From NCBI GenBank assembly GCA_021464415.1, contig CM038468.1, forward strand, positions 32,166,969-32,230,968: a stretch of 64,000 bases of DNA. Reading direction: 5' to 3'. The DNA is from Lonicera japonica. Its lineage: Eukaryota; Streptophyta; Magnoliopsida; Dipsacales; Caprifoliaceae. Position numbers and translations under genes: made by a program. Under the pieces are notes generated by a model. It searched no databases. It had not been told where the DNA came from and saw only the letters and a program-made list of their open reading frames with translations. Shown in pieces: positions 11,975-23,335 of this stretch; position 1 is the first letter of the stretch; every line of letters begins with the position of its first letter.

Positions 11975-13529
11975 TGTTGACCTTAAAGTCAATTAATCTT
12001 ATTTTGATAATTACAATAAGTTAATACAGTGTTATTTAACTCGGTTGTTCCAATGATGATAGCCATTAGCCGATATCTTTTCCAACCAAGTGTGACGTCA
12101 AACCGATATAGTCAAACTCTCACACAAAGCTCCAAAAATGCTTTCACTCACAAGAAATGAACTCAAATGATCTCCATGTGCTTCACAAAGAATCAAAACC
12201 AAGAAAGGATCAAGAACATCAAACAAGTAAAGATACGCACAAGAAAATCAAGCATCACGAAGACTCGAATTATCATTAAATGGAGTGAGTGCTTAGATTT
12301 TATGTAAAGATACTTTATTGATCAAATTCCTATAGCTCAAACATATTCTTACATCTTTTAAAGATTGATTCAAACTAGCTTGAAATTGAATTTATTTGAA
12401 AAACATCATTTTACAAAAACCGAGTTTCAAAATAAATTCATATTAATTTTAAATGATCATATTTTAAGTTATAATAAAAATGGGTATCTTAGAAACATAT
12501 ATTTGAGGTTCAAAAATCATTAGACTTTTATTTGGAACTAAATTATTAAATTGGAAAAATATTTTTATTTTTCGTTTAAAATTCGCTCAATTTTTGCCCA
12601 GTTTTAATCTAACGGTAAAATGGAGGCCTTCCCGAACTCCGATCATTTTGAAATTTTTACAGTAGTTAGACAACATCTCCTGGCAATTTTGACTAAAATT
12701 TGAGCATGATCCAACGGTCAAATTGAGAGAAATTAACAAAACAATTTTAAATTTTTTTGTCAAAACTAGCTGTTGGAAAGTTTGAAAATGTATACCTTGG
12801 AGCCAAAACCTCTCTTAATCATCCCCAACGGCCATATGATTTTGTAAGCTATAAATATGATGTCTTAGACATGTTATAACATACTTGAATCATTCTACAA
12901 AGTTATTTTACATATATACAAAATTATTCAAGTTTGAAAGCTAGAGCATTGATCAATCTTTTCATTCTTTGAGCTTATATTCATTGATCAATTTTGATAT
13001 ATCTTAGTGTGAGCTTCATTTGTAATTTGATATACACGAGAGCTATTGTACATTGGTGTTTGTCACCAAAAACTTGTTCAAATCATTTTTGTGAGAGGTG
13101 TATCTCATAGAATAGCAAGAGGGATTTCTTGTGAGAGTATTGAGGGTGTTTCAATACTTGTAAGAGTGTGTGAGAAGAATACACTTGTAGAGGTTTGATC
13201 TTCACCCGGAAGGAGATCAGTTATAGTGGAAATTCTCGGGGAACTAACCGAGCGCGGAGTAGGGGGAACAAGCCGAACCGTGTGGACAAAAAATCTTCGA
13301 CTTCAAATTGGTTCAATCTTTCTTACTCAATCTTTTTATTATTGATTGTTTAAATTGTTTGAGATTACTTATTTATTTGCTCTTATACTTGATTGTTTAT
13401 TTGCTTACATTCCTTGATAAATTTGTTTAGTAAATTATTTTACTTAAACATTTTCGAAAAGATTTTTAATTCCGCATTAAGTTTTTAAAACCCTATTCAC
13501 CCCCCCTCTAGGGTATTTTTCGACCTACA
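11975..13529 (+). repeat. Left LTR of the copia element
   Basis: 1555 bases, starting TGTTGACCTTAAAG and ending TTTTCGACCTACA. It probably holds the element's promoter; TATA-like AGCTATAAATATGATG lies near 12849. It matches the right LTR closely, with the differences confined to the stretch from about 12600 to 13270. Confidence 0.95.
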
Positions 13530-13530
13530 A

Positions 13531-13542
13531 TTGGTATCAGAG
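13531..13542 (+). promoter_or_regulatory. Primer-binding site (initiator Met tRNA)
   Basis: TTGGTATCAGAG lies two bases downstream of the left LTR. TGGTATCAGAG is complementary to the 3' end of plant initiator methionine tRNA, the usual copia primer for minus-strand DNA synthesis. Confidence 0.9.
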
Positions 13543-13585
13543 GTTGTACTCTTATTTTGATTTAACAATCTTAGAGTTTACGATC

Positions 13586-15337
13586 ATGTCTACATATCAA
13601 GGAACCGGTCTTTCCGAAGGTCTCTCCACCCATAGACCACCTCTATTTGATGGTAAAAATTATAGCTATTGGAAAAATAGAATGAGTATATTTTTACAAT
13701 CTAGTGATTTTGAACAATGGAGAGTTGTAGTTGAAGGACCCTATGAAATTACCAAAAGAGATGATAGTGGAAAAATTGTTCCTAAGAAAATGTCCGAGTA
13801 TGATGAAAATGATATTAAGAAAATTCAATATAATGCTAAAGCCTTAAATGCTTTAAATTGTGCATTAAGCATGGATGAATATAACAAAATTTCTAGTTGC
13901 AAAACGGCCAAAGAAATTTGGGATAAACTTGAGGTTACCTACGAAGGAACCACTCAAGTTAAAGATGATAACATAAATATGCTTGTTCATGATTATGAAT
14001 TATTTGAAATGGAGCCTAATGAATCTCTTGCTTCCATGTATAGTAGATTTTCTATTATTACTAATGATTTGGATCTTCTTGGAAAAGTTTATTCTAATGA
14101 AGATAAGATAAGAAAAATTCTTAGGATTCTTCCAAAGAAGTGGCGACCGAAAGTGACGGCGATTCAAGAAGCCAAGAATCTCAAAACGCTAAGCATGGAT
14201 GAACTCTTGGGTTCACTTAAAACACATGAGAAGGAATTGGCGAGAGAAGAAGAAAGTGATTCAAAAGCCAAAAGGTCACTAGCCCTCAAAGCAACTCAAC
14301 TAGATGATGATGAGGAGTTGATGATAGAAGATGAGGATATGGCTCTTCTTTCTAGAAAATTCATAAAATTTCTAGCTAAGAAGAAGAAATTTCAAGGAAA
14401 AGGAAACAACTTTGATCCTTCATCAAGAAGGAACAATGACCGATCTATTCAACCAAAAGTTGAAAACGAGGAAGAAAAGAAGTGTTTCCATTGCCATGAA
14501 CCAGGGCATTTCAAAACAAATTGCCCGGTTAGAAGGAAAGAAAGAAGAGATAAAAGAGACAAAGCCTTCAAGCAAGTAAGACATGCACTTAAAGGCACTT
14601 GGAGTGATTCCGAAGAAGGTGAATCCAATGCCGATTCTAGCGACGAGGAAACGGCAAATCTTTGCCTTATGGCAAGAGATGATGAGGTACACTCTTCTTA
14701 TGACTCATCTAGTGATGATAATGCATCTATTAATAATGATATACATGATGAGAATGACTATGAAGAATTATATGATATGTTTGACGAATTGCATAAAAAG
14801 TTTAAAAATTTGTCTAAAATGTATGCTAGCCTCAAAAAGGAAAATTTGATTATTTCTAGCAAGTGTGAAAACTTTGAGAAAGAAAATGCATTGTTGAAAA
14901 ATGAAAACAAAACTTTGAAGAAAGGAAAGGAGAAAGAAACTCCAAACATACTTGTATTAGAAAATGTCAAATTGAAAGATCAAGTGGATAACTTAACTAA
15001 TAGTCTAGCCAAGTTCACCAAAGGAAAGGATAACTTGGATAAATTATTAGGAATGCAAATGTGTGTTTTCGATAAAGCCGGTTTGGGCTATAACCAAATT
15101 GACAACCAAAAGGACTACAAAAACTTTTTTAAAACATACACACCTCATGATTCCACTCATCTTTGCTCATATTGTGGAAGAAATACTCATTATGTGGATC
15201 ATTGTTTTTATCGAAATGAAAGTTTTCCTAAAAGGAAGCTTGCTTGGGTTCCAAAAGGAACCATTATGTTTGCTAACCCAAAGGCACCCAACACATTTTG
15301 GGTACCAAAGGAGAAGTTACTTAAAGTTATGGTGTAG
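13586..15337 (+). CDS. gag: Retrotransposon Gag polyprotein (copia)
   Basis: Encodes the nucleocapsid-type Gag protein that packages element RNA. The first ATG after the primer-binding site (13586) begins MSTYQGTGLSEG; an upstream in-frame extension lacks ATG. 583 residues. The N-terminal half carries the UBN2/gag pattern (FDGKNYSYWKNRM, ALNALNCALSMDEY, then AKEIWDKLEVTYEGT and LPKKWRPKVTAIQEAKNL). A CCHC zinc knuckle CFHCHEPGHFKTNC lies near residues 300-315, followed by an acidic stretch and a lysine-glutamate-rich probable coiled coil, and a second knuckle CSYCGRNTHYVDHC near residue 540. It ends with a single UAG at 15335-15337, and the pol frame continues directly after it. Domain calls rest on motifs; the frame is otherwise intact. 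Confidence 0.9.
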   Translation: MSTYQGTGLSEGLSTHRPPLFDGKNYSYWKNRMSIFLQSSDFEQWRVVVEGPYEITKRDDSGKIVPKKMSEYDENDIKKIQYNAKALNALNCALSMDEYNKISSCKTAKEIWDKLEVTYEGTTQVKDDNINMLVHDYELFEMEPNESLASMYSRFSIITNDLDLLGKVYSNEDKIRKILRILPKKWRPKVTAIQEAKNLKTLSMDELLGSLKTHEKELAREEESDSKAKRSLALKATQLDDDEELMIEDEDMALLSRKFIKFLAKKKKFQGKGNNFDPSSRRNNDRSIQPKVENEEEKKCFHCHEPGHFKTNCPVRRKERRDKRDKAFKQVRHALKGTWSDSEEGESNADSSDEETANLCLMARDDEVHSSYDSSSDDNASINNDIHDENDYEELYDMFDELHKKFKNLSKMYASLKKENLIISSKCENFEKENALLKNENKTLKKGKEKETPNILVLENVKLKDQVDNLTNSLAKFTKGKDNLDKLLGMQMCVFDKAGLGYNQIDNQKDYKNFFKTYTPHDSTHLCSYCGRNTHYVDHCFYRNESFPKRKLAWVPKGTIMFANPKAPNTFWVPKEKLLKVMV

Positions 15338-18300
15338 GTGTGCTTGAAAGCCAAAGGTAGCAAAACCAAGTGGTTCTTGGATAGTGGTTGCTCAAAGCAC
15401 ATGACGGGAGACAAGAACAACTTCTTAAGTCTTATTCCAAAGAAAGGAGGAAATGTGACTTTCGGGGACAACGCCAAGGGCAAAATCATTGGTATAGGTA
15501 AGGTTGGTAATAAATCTTCTTATATTGATAATGTTTTACTTGTTGACGGTTTAAAACATAACTTGCTAAGTATTAGTCAATTGTGTGATAAAGGTTATGA
15601 AGTTATTTTTAAATCCGAATGTTGCATTGTTAAAAATATTAGTAATAATTCTATCTTGTTTGTTGCTTATAGATCAAATAACGTATATACTCTTGAACTT
15701 GATGATTTATCTCAACAAGATGTTAAATGTTTATCTGTGTTAAATGATGCTTCTTGGTTATGGCATAGAAGATTAGGTCATGCTAATATGGATTTAATTA
15801 ATAAATTATCTAAAAAGGAATTAGTTAAAGGATTGCCTAAAACTAAATTTGCTAAAGATAGAATTTGTGATGCATGTCAACTTGGTAAACAACACAAGTC
15901 TTCTTTTAAATCTAAGAAAGATATTACTACTACTAGACCACTTGATATGTTACATTTAGATTTATTTGGACCTAATTCGGTTGCTAGTTTAGGTGGTAAA
16001 TTATATGCCTTTGTGATTGTTGATGATTTTTCTAGATTTACTTGGGTATTCTTTCTTGCACATAAAAGTGAAACACCTCATGTATTTGCTAAATTTTGTA
16101 GAAAAGTTCAAAATGAAAAAGGTGTTTCTATTATACATGTTAGAAGTGATAGAGGTAGAGAATTTGATAATATTGATATTGAAAATTTTTGTGATGAGCA
16201 TGGTATTGATCATAACTTTTCGGCACCTAGAACTCCTCAACAAAATGGTGTGGTTGAAAGGAAAAATAGATCTCTTCAAGAGATGTCTAGAACCATGTTG
16301 CATGAACATTCTTTACCGGAATATTTCTGGGCGGAAGCCGTTAACACCGCATGCTATGTAACTAATCGCGTTATTATTCGTAAAAAGTTAGATAAGACAC
16401 CTTATGAATTATGGAATGACAAGAAACCAAATATTGCATATTTTAAAGTTTTTGGTTGCAAATGTTTTATTTTGAATGATCGTGATCACTTGGGAAAATT
16501 TGATGCTAAATCCGATGAAGGAATTTTTCTTGGGTATGCCACTAATAGTAAAGCATATAGAGTTTATAACAAGAAAAGTTTAGTAGTACAAGAATCTATG
16601 CATGTTGTATTTGATGAGACAAATCCTTTCTCACCCATAGTACGTTCCGATGACGATGTTGAAATTATCCAAAAGGTTTCGGATATTCAAATTTATGATA
16701 CATCTAAGGAAGAAACTTCGAGTGCTCAAGCTCCTTTTAAGGAGTTAGAAAATACAACTGAGCAAAACTCGAATGATTTGCCTAGGAGTTGGAAATTTGT
16801 GTCCAACCACCCTATTGATCAAATTCTTGGAGATCCATCTAGTAAGGTCATGACTAGATCATCCTTAAGAAATGTTTGCAATAATGTGGCATTTGTTTCT
16901 CAATATGAGCCTAAAAATATAAATGAAGCCGAACAAGATGAATCTTGGATGATGGCTATGCAAGAAGAGCTCAATCAATTTGAGAGAAATAAAGTGTGGA
17001 CACTTGTTCCCAAACCAAATGATCATACTATTATAGGCACTAAATGGGTATTTCGAAATAAAAAGGATGAAAATGGTGTTATTGTTAGAAATAAAGCTAG
17101 ACTTGTTGCCCAAGGATACAATCAAGAGGAGGGCATTGATTATGAAGAAACATATGCACCTGTTGCACGTCTAGAAGCTATTCGCATGCTACTTGCTTAT
17201 TCATGTTTTAAGAATTTTAAATTATATCAAATGGATGTGAAAAGTGCTTTCTTGAATGGTTTTATTGAAGAGGAAGTTTATGTGAAACAACCTCCCGGTT
17301 TTGAAAATCATGTTTATCCGGATTATGTATTTAAATTATCTAAAGCATTGTATGGTTTAAAACAAGCACCTAGAGCATGGTATGATAGATTAAGTTCATT
17401 TTTGATTAAAAATGGGTTTGTTAGAGGTAAAATTGATACTACTTTATTTATCAAAAATCATGACAATGACATGCTACTTGTACAAATCTATGTTGATGAT
17501 ATTATATTTGGTTCTACTAACGACAATCTTTGCAAAGAATTTTCTACTTGTATGCAAAAAGAATTTGAAATGAGCATGATGGGAGAAATGAACTACTTTC
17601 TTGGATTACAAGTGAAACAATGCAAAGAAGGCATCTTCATTAATCAAGAGAAGTATGTGAAGGAGCTTTTAAAAAAATTCGACATGGAAGGAGCCAAATC
17701 CATGAGCACTCCTATGAGTTCAACATTGAAACTTGACAAAGACGAGAAAGGTAAAAGTGTGGACATCAAGAAATATCGAGGTATGATTGGTAGTTTATTA
17801 TATTTGACGGCGTCTAGACCGGACATTATGTTTAGTGTATGTCTTTGTGCACGATTCCAAGCGGATCCTAAAGAATCACACTTACTTGCCGTAAAACGAA
17901 TATTCCGTTATCTTTCCGGTACTAGTTCTTTGGGTTTATGGTATCCAAGAGAGAACATATTTGACCTAATAAGTTATTCCGATGCGGATTTTGCGGGTTG
18001 TAAAATCGATAGGAAAAGCACTAGTGGGACATGTCACTTTCTAGGACACGCACTAGTATCTTGGTCAAGTAAGAAACAAAATTCGGTGGCCCTTTCAACG
18101 GCCGAAGCCGAATACGTGGCGGCCGGAAGTTGTTGTGCACAAACTTTATATATTAAACAACAACTAGAAGACTTTGGAATTAGTCTTAGCCACATTCCCA
18201 TTAAATGTGACAACACAAGTGCCATAAGTTTGACCAAGAACCCTATACAACACTCACGTACTAAGCACATTGAGATAAGATATCATTTTATTCGTGATCA

Positions 18301-18439
18301 TGTGCAAAAAGGTGATGTTGATATTAAATTCGTTGGCACCGAATCGCAATTTGCGGATATATTCACTAAACCACTTTCGGATGATCGTTTTTGCAATATT
18401 CGACGTGAACTCGGTATGACTAGAGCTTGTGATATCTAG
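15338..18439 (+). CDS. pol: Retrotransposon Pol polyprotein: protease, integrase, reverse transcriptase, RNase H
   Basis: 1033 codons without a stop, in the same frame as gag and directly after its UAG, with no ATG at the junction. The protein would therefore need stop-codon readthrough, or the UAG is a mutation. Domains in order: aspartic protease ([12 protein letters not shown]), integrase with zinc finger ([10 protein letters not shown] ... [12 protein letters not shown]) and catalytic core ([27 protein letters not shown]), reverse transcriptase ([27 protein letters not shown], and the active-site YVDDIIFGS), and RNase H ([38 protein letters not shown]). Every catalytic motif I could look for is present. 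This order defines Ty1/copia. It ends in TAG at 18437. Confidence 0.95.
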   Translation: MCLKAKGSKTKWFLDSGCSKHMTGDKNNFLSLIPKKGGNVTFGDNAKGKIIGIGKVGNKSSYIDNVLLVDGLKHNLLSISQLCDKGYEVIFKSECCIVKNISNNSILFVAYRSNNVYTLELDDLSQQDVKCLSVLNDASWLWHRRLGHANMDLINKLSKKELVKGLPKTKFAKDRICDACQLGKQHKSSFKSKKDITTTRPLDMLHLDLFGPNSVASLGGKLYAFVIVDDFSRFTWVFFLAHKSETPHVFAKFCRKVQNEKGVSIIHVRSDRGREFDNIDIENFCDEHGIDHNFSAPRTPQQNGVVERKNRSLQEMSRTMLHEHSLPEYFWAEAVNTACYVTNRVIIRKKLDKTPYELWNDKKPNIAYFKVFGCKCFILNDRDHLGKFDAKSDEGIFLGYATNSKAYRVYNKKSLVVQESMHVVFDETNPFSPIVRSDDDVEIIQKVSDIQIYDTSKEETSSAQAPFKELENTTEQNSNDLPRSWKFVSNHPIDQILGDPSSKVMTRSSLRNVCNNVAFVSQYEPKNINEAEQDESWMMAMQEELNQFERNKVWTLVPKPNDHTIIGTKWVFRNKKDENGVIVRNKARLVAQGYNQEEGIDYEETYAPVARLEAIRMLLAYSCFKNFKLYQMDVKSAFLNGFIEEEVYVKQPPGFENHVYPDYVFKLSKALYGLKQAPRAWYDRLSSFLIKNGFVRGKIDTTLFIKNHDNDMLLVQIYVDDIIFGSTNDNLCKEFSTCMQKEFEMSMMGEMNYFLGLQVKQCKEGIFINQEKYVKELLKKFDMEGAKSMSTPMSSTLKLDKDEKGKSVDIKKYRGMIGSLLYLTASRPDIMFSVCLCARFQADPKESHLLAVKRIFRYLSGTSSLGLWYPRENIFDLISYSDADFAGCKIDRKSTSGTCHFLGHALVSWSSKKQNSVALSTAEAEYVAAGSCCAQTLYIKQQLEDFGISLSHIPIKCDNTSAISLTKNPIQHSRTKHIEIRYHFIRDHVQKGDVDIKFVGTESQFADIFTKPLSDDRFCNIRRELGMTRACDI

Positions 18440-18740
18440 TTTATTCTAAAAAGTTCATAAAAGGGATTCATAAAATTTGCTTGCATTAATGTACACATTG
18501 TTATGAGTATTAACAAATATTTTTGCAGCTTTAGATTGATAATTACTGATTCCCTACTTTTTGATGAAGAAAAAGGGGGAGAAGTATGTGTGTGGTTATG
18601 AAAGTATTTTCATTTTAATAATTGCTTGTATATTTTTATCTATGCACCTATTTAGGGGAGCATATTATTTATATGCTTAAAATTATGATCTTTTTATAAA
18701 CACACATTAACTCTATTGTCATCATCAAAAAGGGGGAGAT
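18440..18740 (+). promoter_or_regulatory. Copia 3' untranslated region with two polypurine tracts
   Basis: Two purine tracts, GAAGAAAAAGGGGGAGAAG (18565-18583) and AAAAAGGGGGAGA (18727-18739), sit in this non-coding stretch. The second abuts the right LTR and is the likely plus-strand primer. The duplicate could be a second, internal priming site. No env-like frame is present. Confidence 0.8.
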
Positions 18741-20293
18741 TGTTGACCTTAAAGTCAATTAATCTTATTTTGATAATTACAATAAGTTAATACAGTGTTA
18801 TTTAACTCGGTTGTTCCAATGATGATAGCCATTAGCCGATATCTTTTCCAACCAAGTGTGACGTCAAACCGATATAGTCAAACTCTCACACAAAGCTCCA
18901 AAAATGCTTTCACTCACAAGAAATGAACTCAAATGATCTCCATGTGCTTCACAAAGAATCAAAACCAAGAAAGGATCAAGAACATCAAACAAGTAAAGAT
19001 ACGCACAAGAAAATCAAGCATCACGAAGACTCGAATTATCATTAAATGGAGTGAGTGCTTAGATTTTATGTAAAGATACTTTATTGATCAAATTCCTATA
19101 GCTCAAACATATTCTTACATCTTTTAAAGATTGATTCAAACTAGCTTGAAATTGAATTTATTTGAAAAACATCATTTTACAAAAACCGAGTTTCAAAATA
19201 AATTCATATTAATTTTAAATGATCATATTTTAAGTTATAATAAAAATGGGTATCTTAGAAACATATATTTGAGGTTCAAAAATCATTAGACTTTTATTTG
19301 GAACTAAATTATTAAATTGGAAAAATATTTTTATTTTTCGTTTAAAATTCGCTCAATTTTTGCCCAGTTTTGATCTAACAGTAAAATGGAGGCCTTCCTG
19401 AATTCCGATCATTTTGAAATTTTTACAGTAGTTAGACAACATCTCCTGGCAATTTTGACTAAAATTTGAGCATGATCCAACGGTCTAATTGGGAGAAATT
19501 AACAAAACAATTTTAAATTTTTTGTCAAAACTAGCTGTTGGAAAGTTTGAAAATGTATACATTTGAGCCAAAACCTCTCTTAATCATCCCCAACGGCCAT
19601 ATGAATTTGTAAGCTATAAATATGATATCTTAGACATGTTATAACATACTTGAATCATTCTACAAAGTTATTTTACATATATACAAAATTATTCAAGTTT
19701 GAAAGCTAGAGCATTGATCAATCTTTTCATTCTTTGAGCTTATATTCATTGATCAATTTTGATATATCTTAGTGTGAGCTTCATTTGTAATTTGATATAC
19801 ACGAGAGCTATTGTACATTGGTGTTTGTCACCAAAAACTTGTTCAAATCATTTTTGTGAGAGGTGTATCTCATAGAATAGCAAGAGGGATTTCTTGTGAG
19901 AGTATTGAGGGTGTTTCAATACTTGTAAGAGTGTGTGAGAAGAATACACTTGTAGAGGTTTGATCTTCACCCGGAAGGAGATCAGTTATAGTGGAAATTC
20001 TCGGGGAACTAACCGAGCGCGGAGTAGGGGAACAAGCCGAACCGTGTGGACAAAAAATCTTCGACTTCAAATTGGTTCAATCTTTCTTACTCAATCTTTT
20101 TATTATTGATTGTTTAAATTGTTTGAGATTACTTATTTATTTGCTCTTATACTTGATTGTTTATTTGCTTACATTCCTTGATAAATTTGTTTAGTAAATT
20201 ATTTTACTTAAACATTTTCGAAAAGATTTTTAATTCCGCATTAAGTTTTTAAAACCCTATTCACCCCCCCTCTAGGGTATTTTTCGACCTACA
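18741..20293 (+). repeat. Right LTR of the copia element
   Basis: 1553 bases with the same TGTTGACC...CCTACA ends as the left LTR. Differences from the left copy include GATCTAACAGT versus AATCTAACGGT, CCTGAATTCC versus CCCGAACTCC, and one base fewer in a T run and a G run. Followed by GCGGG (20294-20298). Confidence 0.95.
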
Positions 20294-20311
20294 GCGGGTT
20301 CTCACAATCAC

Positions 20312-22343
20312 ACAAGAACAATTCTACCTCTACATGGGCATCCCAAGCCAAACATGATAGGGTTTTCGATTTGGCACACCTCCAACAATGCGGCACCTAA
20401 TTCCTAAGGTTAAGTGATCATGCAATGATGTAAAACTTCAAATAGTCAAATCTCAAAGTATGGCCAAAATTGGTCTCCCTAATCCAAATCAATCTTGACA
20501 CTACTCGCTACATGATACGAACTAGTAATTATCAAGCTTTACATGATCTAAGGGAAACTGAATTGAGTTTTAAACTCTCATATCCAAGAATTGACCCACA
20601 GTACTAGGAACACAATATTCTCAATCACTAACAAACATCAATGTAACTCCATGTGTAACGAGATACTAAACCAAATTGACAACACTCTCGAAGTATTTCC
20701 ACCAATGAAGAATCACATTAAAGAAATAAATAAGACATTCTAACTCCCCACGAATCCTAACATAGAGTCTAAGTATGGTTGCATTTGTTACCCGAGTATT
20801 ATTATGTTAGGATTCATGGGAAGTTATAATGTCTTATTTATTTCTTTGAAGTGATTCTTCATTGGTGGAAACACCTCAAGAGTGTTGTCGATTTGGTTTA
20901 ATATGTCGTTACTTAGACCAACTTTTGAAGACTTAAGGATTATCAAATTCTGGATTCACCCTTAGGAATTAAAGAAGTATATAGGCTGAACATGTAGAAT
21001 AGGACTGCCACTAGCCCAAGTGAGTTGTCTTTCACTCCCGCTGGCGATAGAAAAATATAGATTTATAAGATAGTCATCCGTTGATCAAGTGGCTGGTTAA
21101 AATATAACTCAATAATTGCCCATTGCCATCCTAGCAGTAAAACTTGTCTAGTACAAAAGTATGTTCTTTAATAAAGGTAAATAATTCACAAGGAAGATGC
21201 ACATAGCAAAACATGAATTATCAATATAGCAATACATAATAACAAACAACGTCAATATAATATGCAAAAGAAGAGATATCATCTTCTTAAGGATCATGCT
21301 TGACCTAGAAATAAAACAAGCATAAATCGAAAACTCATGTTCTCGGTAGAGGATCGAACGGCACCCACATCATTTGAATGAGACATTCTTAAAAAGACGG
21401 ATGCATGAAGAACAAAAGATAGATACTTAATATGCAAAAGATGAATTTCTAAAGCAAAACAACACAAGACCAGATGAAATTACAACTGAGACACTTGTTC
21501 CAAGACATACCACTACCCTTGACCCTGCGAAGAAAAATGAACCAATATATACCTCTAACACCAGCTTATGAGCTTCGAATCCCATTAAAATATTTAGGCA
21601 TTCGAGACTCGATTAATCACGGTGCCGTACATCGACAGTAGGTAAAATATTGCAAGAAATTAAAATTTTCGTCGAAAACTGATTACATATAAGGTCTCAT
21701 TGAAAAATTGTTGGTATGTGGAGTCTGTATTCAACTTGTGATAATTAAATCCAATTATGTACATAGCATTTCTGCATCCAATCACTTAATAAAACCATTC
21801 CACATTTAAAAACATCTTATACAAGTCCATATTAAACACCATTTATACATCAAAATCGAAGTCTGGTTTATAAGCAAAGAGTTAATTCACAAATACATAT
21901 TACTCTAGAAATACAAAACAATTATACAATCTTAGTCCTTCTTATAAAGGACTATAGAATAGTAGTGGAGTCAGAGGCTTCTAAAGGAATATACTATGCA
22001 CCAGCCATGAAGTCTAACCTGCAAGAACTGGTGAAAAATGGAATTAGCCAAATTCGAGCTCAACGGGAACTATATAAGTTTGCATAGGAAAATATAGTTA
22101 ACAATCGAAATGATGTGCAATTTTTATAAGAAAAAAGTAATGTAGTATAATACAATAGTATTAAAATGATGCAATGCAAATTATACACATAAATGCTGAA
22201 CCATATTAGGATTCTCATCCTAGACACAGAAAGCTATCTATTCAACTTGTCATTATTTCCCCTAAGTGTCCCATAGACATGACGCTTGATGAATTCACAT
22301 AGCTCTGGGAGTTAACGATCTAAAATCACCCTTACCAGTCACT
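20312..22343. other. Gypsy-derived and unclassified repeat DNA, no gene
   Basis: The first 450 bases continue the gypsy-derived segment broken at 10116. Near 20655-20912 this becomes an inverted repeat. From about 20930 to 22343 there is no recognised gene; parts (near 20930-20990) match 61360-61440. The right border, near 22343, is the breakpoint against the P450 tail. Confidence 0.45.
20655..20912. repeat. Inverted repeat with arms of about 110 bases
   Basis: The left arm (20655-20764, starting GTAACGAGATACTAAACC) is the near-complement of the right arm (20803-20912, ending GTCGTTAC), separated by 38 bases. Left-arm sequence also occurs uninverted near 9700 and 61230, so the right arm is a local inverted duplicate. 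A transcript would fold into a long hairpin. Confidence 0.8.
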
Positions 22344-22432
22344 AGCTAATTCCAAATGAAAAGATTGCATATGACCCATTTCCGATGCCAGTTAATGGAC
22401 TTCCAATTAGGCTTTTTCCCCATCAAAGCTAA
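22344..22432 (+). pseudogene. CYP716: CYP716-type P450 remnant: C-terminal tail of last exon
   Basis: 89 bases that match the last 29 codons of exon 3 of the complete genes ([19 protein letters not shown] ... FPHQS stop, TAA at 22430-22432). The frame is open, but the heme loop and everything upstream is absent; the left border is a sharp junction with unrelated sequence. The downstream 1.3 kb still follows the P450 3' flank, and the polyadenylation signal found in the other copies (AATAAA) here reads AACAAA. It cannot encode an enzyme. Confidence 0.9.
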
Positions 22433-22941
22433 TTTGGTAGTTATGCATGCTATTTTTGGCCAAATTTCACAATTTAGGCATCTGAATTGACAAATTTACT
22501 ATATGTGACAAGATTAAATTTGGACATAAGTTGAATTAGGAAGTTTAGATTTGACTTCCATCAAATCCTGCATGATTCTTGGCATCAACACCATAGGATC
22601 CCATTATCTCTGCGATTTTCCATTTTTGGCAATTATTTTGAATTTATTTAATTTCTTGCAATTTTCTCTTTATAACAGGGTTTCTTTGTAATCGTAAAAG
22701 GCAAATTATTATTCAACAAAATTGTGAGTGTTTTTCTCTACACTCAGTGTCTATTCCTTGTTTAATTTGTCTAGGTTTTGCCCATTTCATAATTTTTTGC
22801 TACTTCAACTAGAATTTAAGTTGTAAGGAGAATTTGTTGAATTCCTTACTGATGTGAACTAGAAGAAATTTGATGCTTCTAGTATAGTTGTATCCACAAG
22901 CAATCTATGTACAAGATTATCCAATAATAACTACTATATAT

Positions 22942-23335
22942 GTGTAATTAGCAAAAATGATCTTAAAGTTTGACCCAAATCTCTCACTCGTCCCTAAAGT
23001 TTAATTTTCAGTTGAAGAATCCTTAAAATTTCTAATTTTGCCTCAATCGTCCAAAACTAGACACCCCATTAAAAAGATTGATGGAAAACGCGCATGATTG
23101 TCACGAGCCACTCTTTTAAGGGGCATTTTGTATGCTTCAATCAAAATTAGAAACTTTAAACATGTTTCAACTGAAATTAAAAACTTTAAGGATGCTTCAA
23201 CCGAAATTAGAAACTTTAAGATCGAATGCTTCAACCGAAATTAAAAATTTTTAGGGTGCTTGAACCAAAAATTGAACTTTAAGAATGAGTGAAAGATTTA
23301 GGTCAAACTTTATAGGTTGTTTTTGCTAATTACCC
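22942..23335. mobile_element. MITE family A (GGGTAATTAGC ends), copy 2
   Basis: Terminal inverted repeats GTGTAATTAGCAAAAATGA and, on the other strand, GGGTAATTAGCAAAAACAAC enclose a palindromic, non-coding stretch of about 394 bases. The right flank GAAAAATAC matches the left flank GAAAAATAT of copy 4 at 46535-46543, so both descend from one insertion that predates the duplication of the P450 unit. Confidence 0.7.

Larger units (their letters stand above)
11975..20293 (+). mobile_element. Complete Ty1/copia LTR retrotransposon, SIRE/Maximus-like
   Basis: An 8319-base element with two LTRs of about 1.55 kb, a primer-binding site for initiator methionine tRNA, gag, pol in the order protease-integrase-reverse transcriptase-RNase H, a polypurine tract and a perfect 5-bp target duplication. 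The pol order defines copia. The long LTRs, long gag with two zinc knuckles, and repeated AAAAAGGGGGAGA tracts suggest the SIRE/Maximus lineage; that lineage call is inference. The two LTRs differ by about ten substitutions and two single-base length changes by eye, under 1 percent, so insertion was recent. A solo LTR of the same family, more diverged, is at 35671-37221. No envelope-like frame follows pol. Confidence 0.95.
10117..20306 (-). mobile_element. Gypsy-family solo LTR, interrupted by the copia element
   Basis: Removing the copia insertion leaves an LTR of about 1866 bases on the minus strand: 10117-11974 and 20299-20306. It starts (minus strand) TGTGAGAACCCGC and ends GTGTTCATA. The flanks ATCGC (10112-10116) and ATCAC (20307-20311) form a 5-bp target duplication with one change; the tandem paralogue at about 9349 shows the empty site (AGCTCAATCACACAAGAAC). 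It matches the solo LTR at 26143-27677 in its terminal 40 bases and in the internal motif CCGCCCTTTCGGT / CGCCCTTTCGGTC. No internal retroelement domain remains, as expected after LTR-LTR recombination. Confidence 0.75.

Noticed and set aside
18440..18740. Envelope-like ORF expected in some SIRE elements after pol
   Set aside because: Only about 300 bases separate pol from the right LTR and no frame is open.
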